Shown: positions 62,443 through 64,000 of the stretch, piece by piece
How positions within the stretch are numbered: the stretch's first letter is position 1
Layout: each line of letters opens with the position of its first letter
Assembly: GCA_022402535.1 (NCBI GenBank)
Contig: JAKRSD010000019.1
Coordinates: 1-64,000, forward strand
Length of the DNA: 64,000 nt
Source: Flavobacteriales bacterium
GTDB taxonomy: Bacteria > Bacteroidota > Bacteroidia > CAIKAF01
Direction of reading: 5' to 3'
Notes under the pieces: generated by a model
What the model saw: the letters and a program-made list of their open reading frames with translations, nothing else
Database searches by the model: none
What the model was told of the DNA's origin: nothing
Program-made: the position numbers and the translations under genes

Positions 62443-63815
62443 AGGAATTGAATAACATACAGGCTGTTTATTTCCTCGGAATCGGGGGCATCGGAATGAG
62501 TGCCCTGGCCCGCTATTTTTTCTTACACGGAAAAATGGTGGCCGGTTATGACCGTACACCTTCTGACATAACCGAACAACTCGGCAGCTTGGGTATAGAG
62601 GTGCATTTTGATGATAACATCTCTTCCATTCCTGAACAAATTCTACGATTACCCAAAGAACAGGTATTGGTGGTAATAACTCCCGCCATTCCTCCACATC
62701 ACACGGAACGGAATTATTTTATCCAGCACGGATACACTTTGGTAAAACGTGCGGAAGTACTCGGCATGATTACCCGAAATTCTAAAGGAATTGGAATTGC
62801 GGGTACGCACGGTAAAACCACCACTTCGGCCATCACCTCGCATTTACTGCATGAATCGGGTATGTCGCCTTCGGCCTTTGTGGGTGGAATCATGGTGAAC
62901 TACGACACTAATTTTTTAGCCGGAAACGGAGAAATATCGGTTATGGAAGCCGATGAATTTGACCGTTCCTTCCTTAAGTTGAGTCCTTCGGTAGCGGTAA
63001 TTACCTCGGTAGATGCAGACCATTTGGATATATACGGAAACGAAGAATCGTTCCGCGAGGGATTTTTATTGTATGCCCGTTGTCTCATTCCCGGCGGGAA
63101 ACTGATTGTACAAGAATCGCTGAAATCATTATTTGAAAATCTTTCTCCTGTTACGTACGGATTTAATGCAGATGCCGATGTAAGGGCTGTAAACGTAAGG
63201 GTGTATAACGGACGTTTTGTTTTTGATGTGGAAGGGTTATTTACGCTTCCAAATCTTTCTCTCATGATGGCAGGACGTCACAACGTGTTGAATGCCTTGG
63301 CAGCCATTACGGCCTGTTATTTTTCCGGAACGGATATGAACAAAATTCCGTCGGCTTTATACGCTTTCAAAGGTGTGAAGCGCCGCTTTGAACGGGTGTA
63401 TGAGTCTGATTCGGTTTGTTATATTGATGATTATGCACACCATCCTAAAGAGTTGGAAGCCTGCATTGATGCTGTAAGGGAATTGTATCCCGGCAAAAAG
63501 GTGTATGGCGCTTTTCAGCCGCATCTGTTTACCCGCACCCGCGATTTTGCACAAGGATTTTCCGAAAGTCTGAGTAAATTGGACTACCTGTTCCTGTTGC
63601 CTATTTATCCGGCCCGGGAATTACCCATTGAAGGCGTTACTTCTGAAATGCTTTCGGCTGCCATTACCTGTCCACACAAAATTGTGCAGAAAGAAAATTT
63701 ACCGGCCGAAGTAAAACAGATAAAATCGGAAATCGAAGTGTTTGTTACGATGGGTGCCGGGGATATAGACCGGGAAGTTGTTAATCTTAAAAAGGTATTT
63801 GCACATGAAGATTAA
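62439..63815 (+). CDS. murC: UDP-MurNAc:L-alanine ligase MurC
   Basis: A 458-residue cytosolic ligase adding L-Ala to UDP-MurNAc. The start is TTG 62439, overlapping the murG stop (TTGA); TTG 62448 is possible, and no ATG is available. Markers are AVYFLGIGGIGMSALARYFF, the ATP loop GIGIAGTHGKTTTSAITSHL, VMEADEFDRSFLKLSPSVAV, TSVDADHLDIYGNEESFREG, YIDDYAHHPKELEACIDAVR and YGAFQPHLFTRTRDFAQGFS. It overlaps ftsQ by 11 bases. Confidence 0.97.
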   Translation: MKELNNIQAVYFLGIGGIGMSALARYFFLHGKMVAGYDRTPSDITEQLGSLGIEVHFDDNISSIPEQILRLPKEQVLVVITPAIPPHHTERNYFIQHGYTLVKRAEVLGMITRNSKGIGIAGTHGKTTTSAITSHLLHESGMSPSAFVGGIMVNYDTNFLAGNGEISVMEADEFDRSFLKLSPSVAVITSVDADHLDIYGNEESFREGFLLYARCLIPGGKLIVQESLKSLFENLSPVTYGFNADADVRAVNVRVYNGRFVFDVEGLFTLPNLSLMMAGRHNVLNALAAITACYFSGTDMNKIPSALYAFKGVKRRFERVYESDSVCYIDDYAHHPKELEACIDAVRELYPGKKVYGAFQPHLFTRTRDFAQGFSESLSKLDYLFLLPIYPARELPIEGVTSEMLSAAITCPHKIVQKENLPAEVKQIKSEIEVFVTMGAGDIDREVVNLKKVFAHED

Positions 63816-64000
63816 CAAAGAAAAAATATTCCGCATTCTGATTCCGGCCGCTTCCGTGATTTCCATCCTGGTTGTGGTGGGTATATTGTTCTATGTAAAT
63901 TCAGAACAGGATAAAATTTCATGTGGTGAACTTACCGTGCTCATTCAACTGAAAGGAAGCGGAAAACTGATTTCGGAAAAGGAAATTCGCGAAATGGTAT
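63805..64000 (+). CDS. ftsQ: Division protein FtsQ, 3' part beyond window
   Basis: The frame opens at ATG 63805 inside the end of murC and is still open at the window edge, giving 65 residues. A short basic cytosolic tail (MKINKEKIFRILIPA) precedes one membrane helix (SVISILVVVGILFYV) and the start of a periplasmic part (LISEKEIREMV) that fits the POTRA beginning. Position after murC and topology support FtsQ, which anchors the FtsQLB division complex. Confidence 0.85.
   Translation, partial: MKINKEKIFRILIPAASVISILVVVGILFYVNSEQDKISCGELTVLIQLKGSGKLISEKEIREMV

Overview
The window is ordinary chromosomal DNA of a member of the Bacteroidota. The evidence is: exported proteins ending in type IX secretion (T9SS) sorting domains of both the A and the B/CHU_C kind; promoters of the form TTTG, 19-21 bases, TAnnTTTG; HisKA_2-type kinases paired with LytTR regulators; a mevalonate pathway with class II HMG-CoA reductase and type 2 IPP isomerase; a PASTA-bearing FtsI; and an RNase Y gene next to zapA. 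The order and genus cannot be fixed from what I can see. No insertion sequence, integrase, prophage or CRISPR array was found.

Layout. 1-2737 (minus): two surface or secreted proteins, one with a PKD domain and a CHU_C sorting domain, then a collagen-like repeat protein cut by the window edge. 2825-5899 (minus): MgtE Mg2+ transporter, a methyltransferase and an uncharacterised protein. 5999-11541 (plus): an OmpA-type lipoprotein, two small uncharacterised genes, a redoxin with an altered active site and a 969-residue secreted subtilase. 11655-12994 (minus): a two-gene cassette of a BRO-N/DinD-like protein and a PD-(D/E)XK nuclease-like protein. 13133-16351 (minus): four overlapping genes (two TPM-domain proteins, a 39-residue membrane peptide, a sodium:solute symporter). 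16433-18019 (minus): polysaccharide deacetylase and polyprenyl diphosphate synthase. 18144-22769 (plus): purN, a secreted protein and a large sortilin-type beta-propeller protein. 22990-23364 (minus): rpsT preceded by tRNA-Glu. 23561-26875 (plus): DUF1015 protein, YggS, a lipoprotein and a tandem UspA. 26883-30625: an alpha/beta hydrolase, then a kinase/regulator pair. 30626-31188: hairpin-rich spacer and tRNA-Val. 31453-34954 (plus): mevalonate genes fni, mvaA and a GHMP kinase. 35011-44241: lipoprotein, ABC exporter, SirB1-like protein, the zapA/rny group, a flippase and a coiled-coil pair. 44406-51863: a PorE-like OmpA protein, class III aminotransferase, ppk1, engB and a hydrolase. 52226-64000 (plus): the dcw cluster mraZ-rsmH-ftsL-ftsI-murE-mraY-murD-ftsW-murG-murC-ftsQ, running off the edge.

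The dcw cluster is the functional core: it makes UDP-MurNAc-pentapeptide and lipid I/II (MurC, MurD, MurE, MraY, MurG) and the septal synthase machinery (FtsW, FtsI, FtsL, FtsQ). It is headed by MraZ, with a four-unit 10-bp direct repeat just upstream that looks like its operator. The mevalonate genes and the polyprenyl synthase supply isoprenoids, plausibly including the carrier used by MraY and MurG.

The least explained items are the BRO-N plus PD-(D/E)XK cassette, the 39-residue membrane ORF coupled to the symporter, and several genes (fni most clearly) whose start codon lies only 4 bases after a TAnnTTTG box, which predicts leaderless mRNAs. All function calls come from reading sequence by eye; no database search was run.
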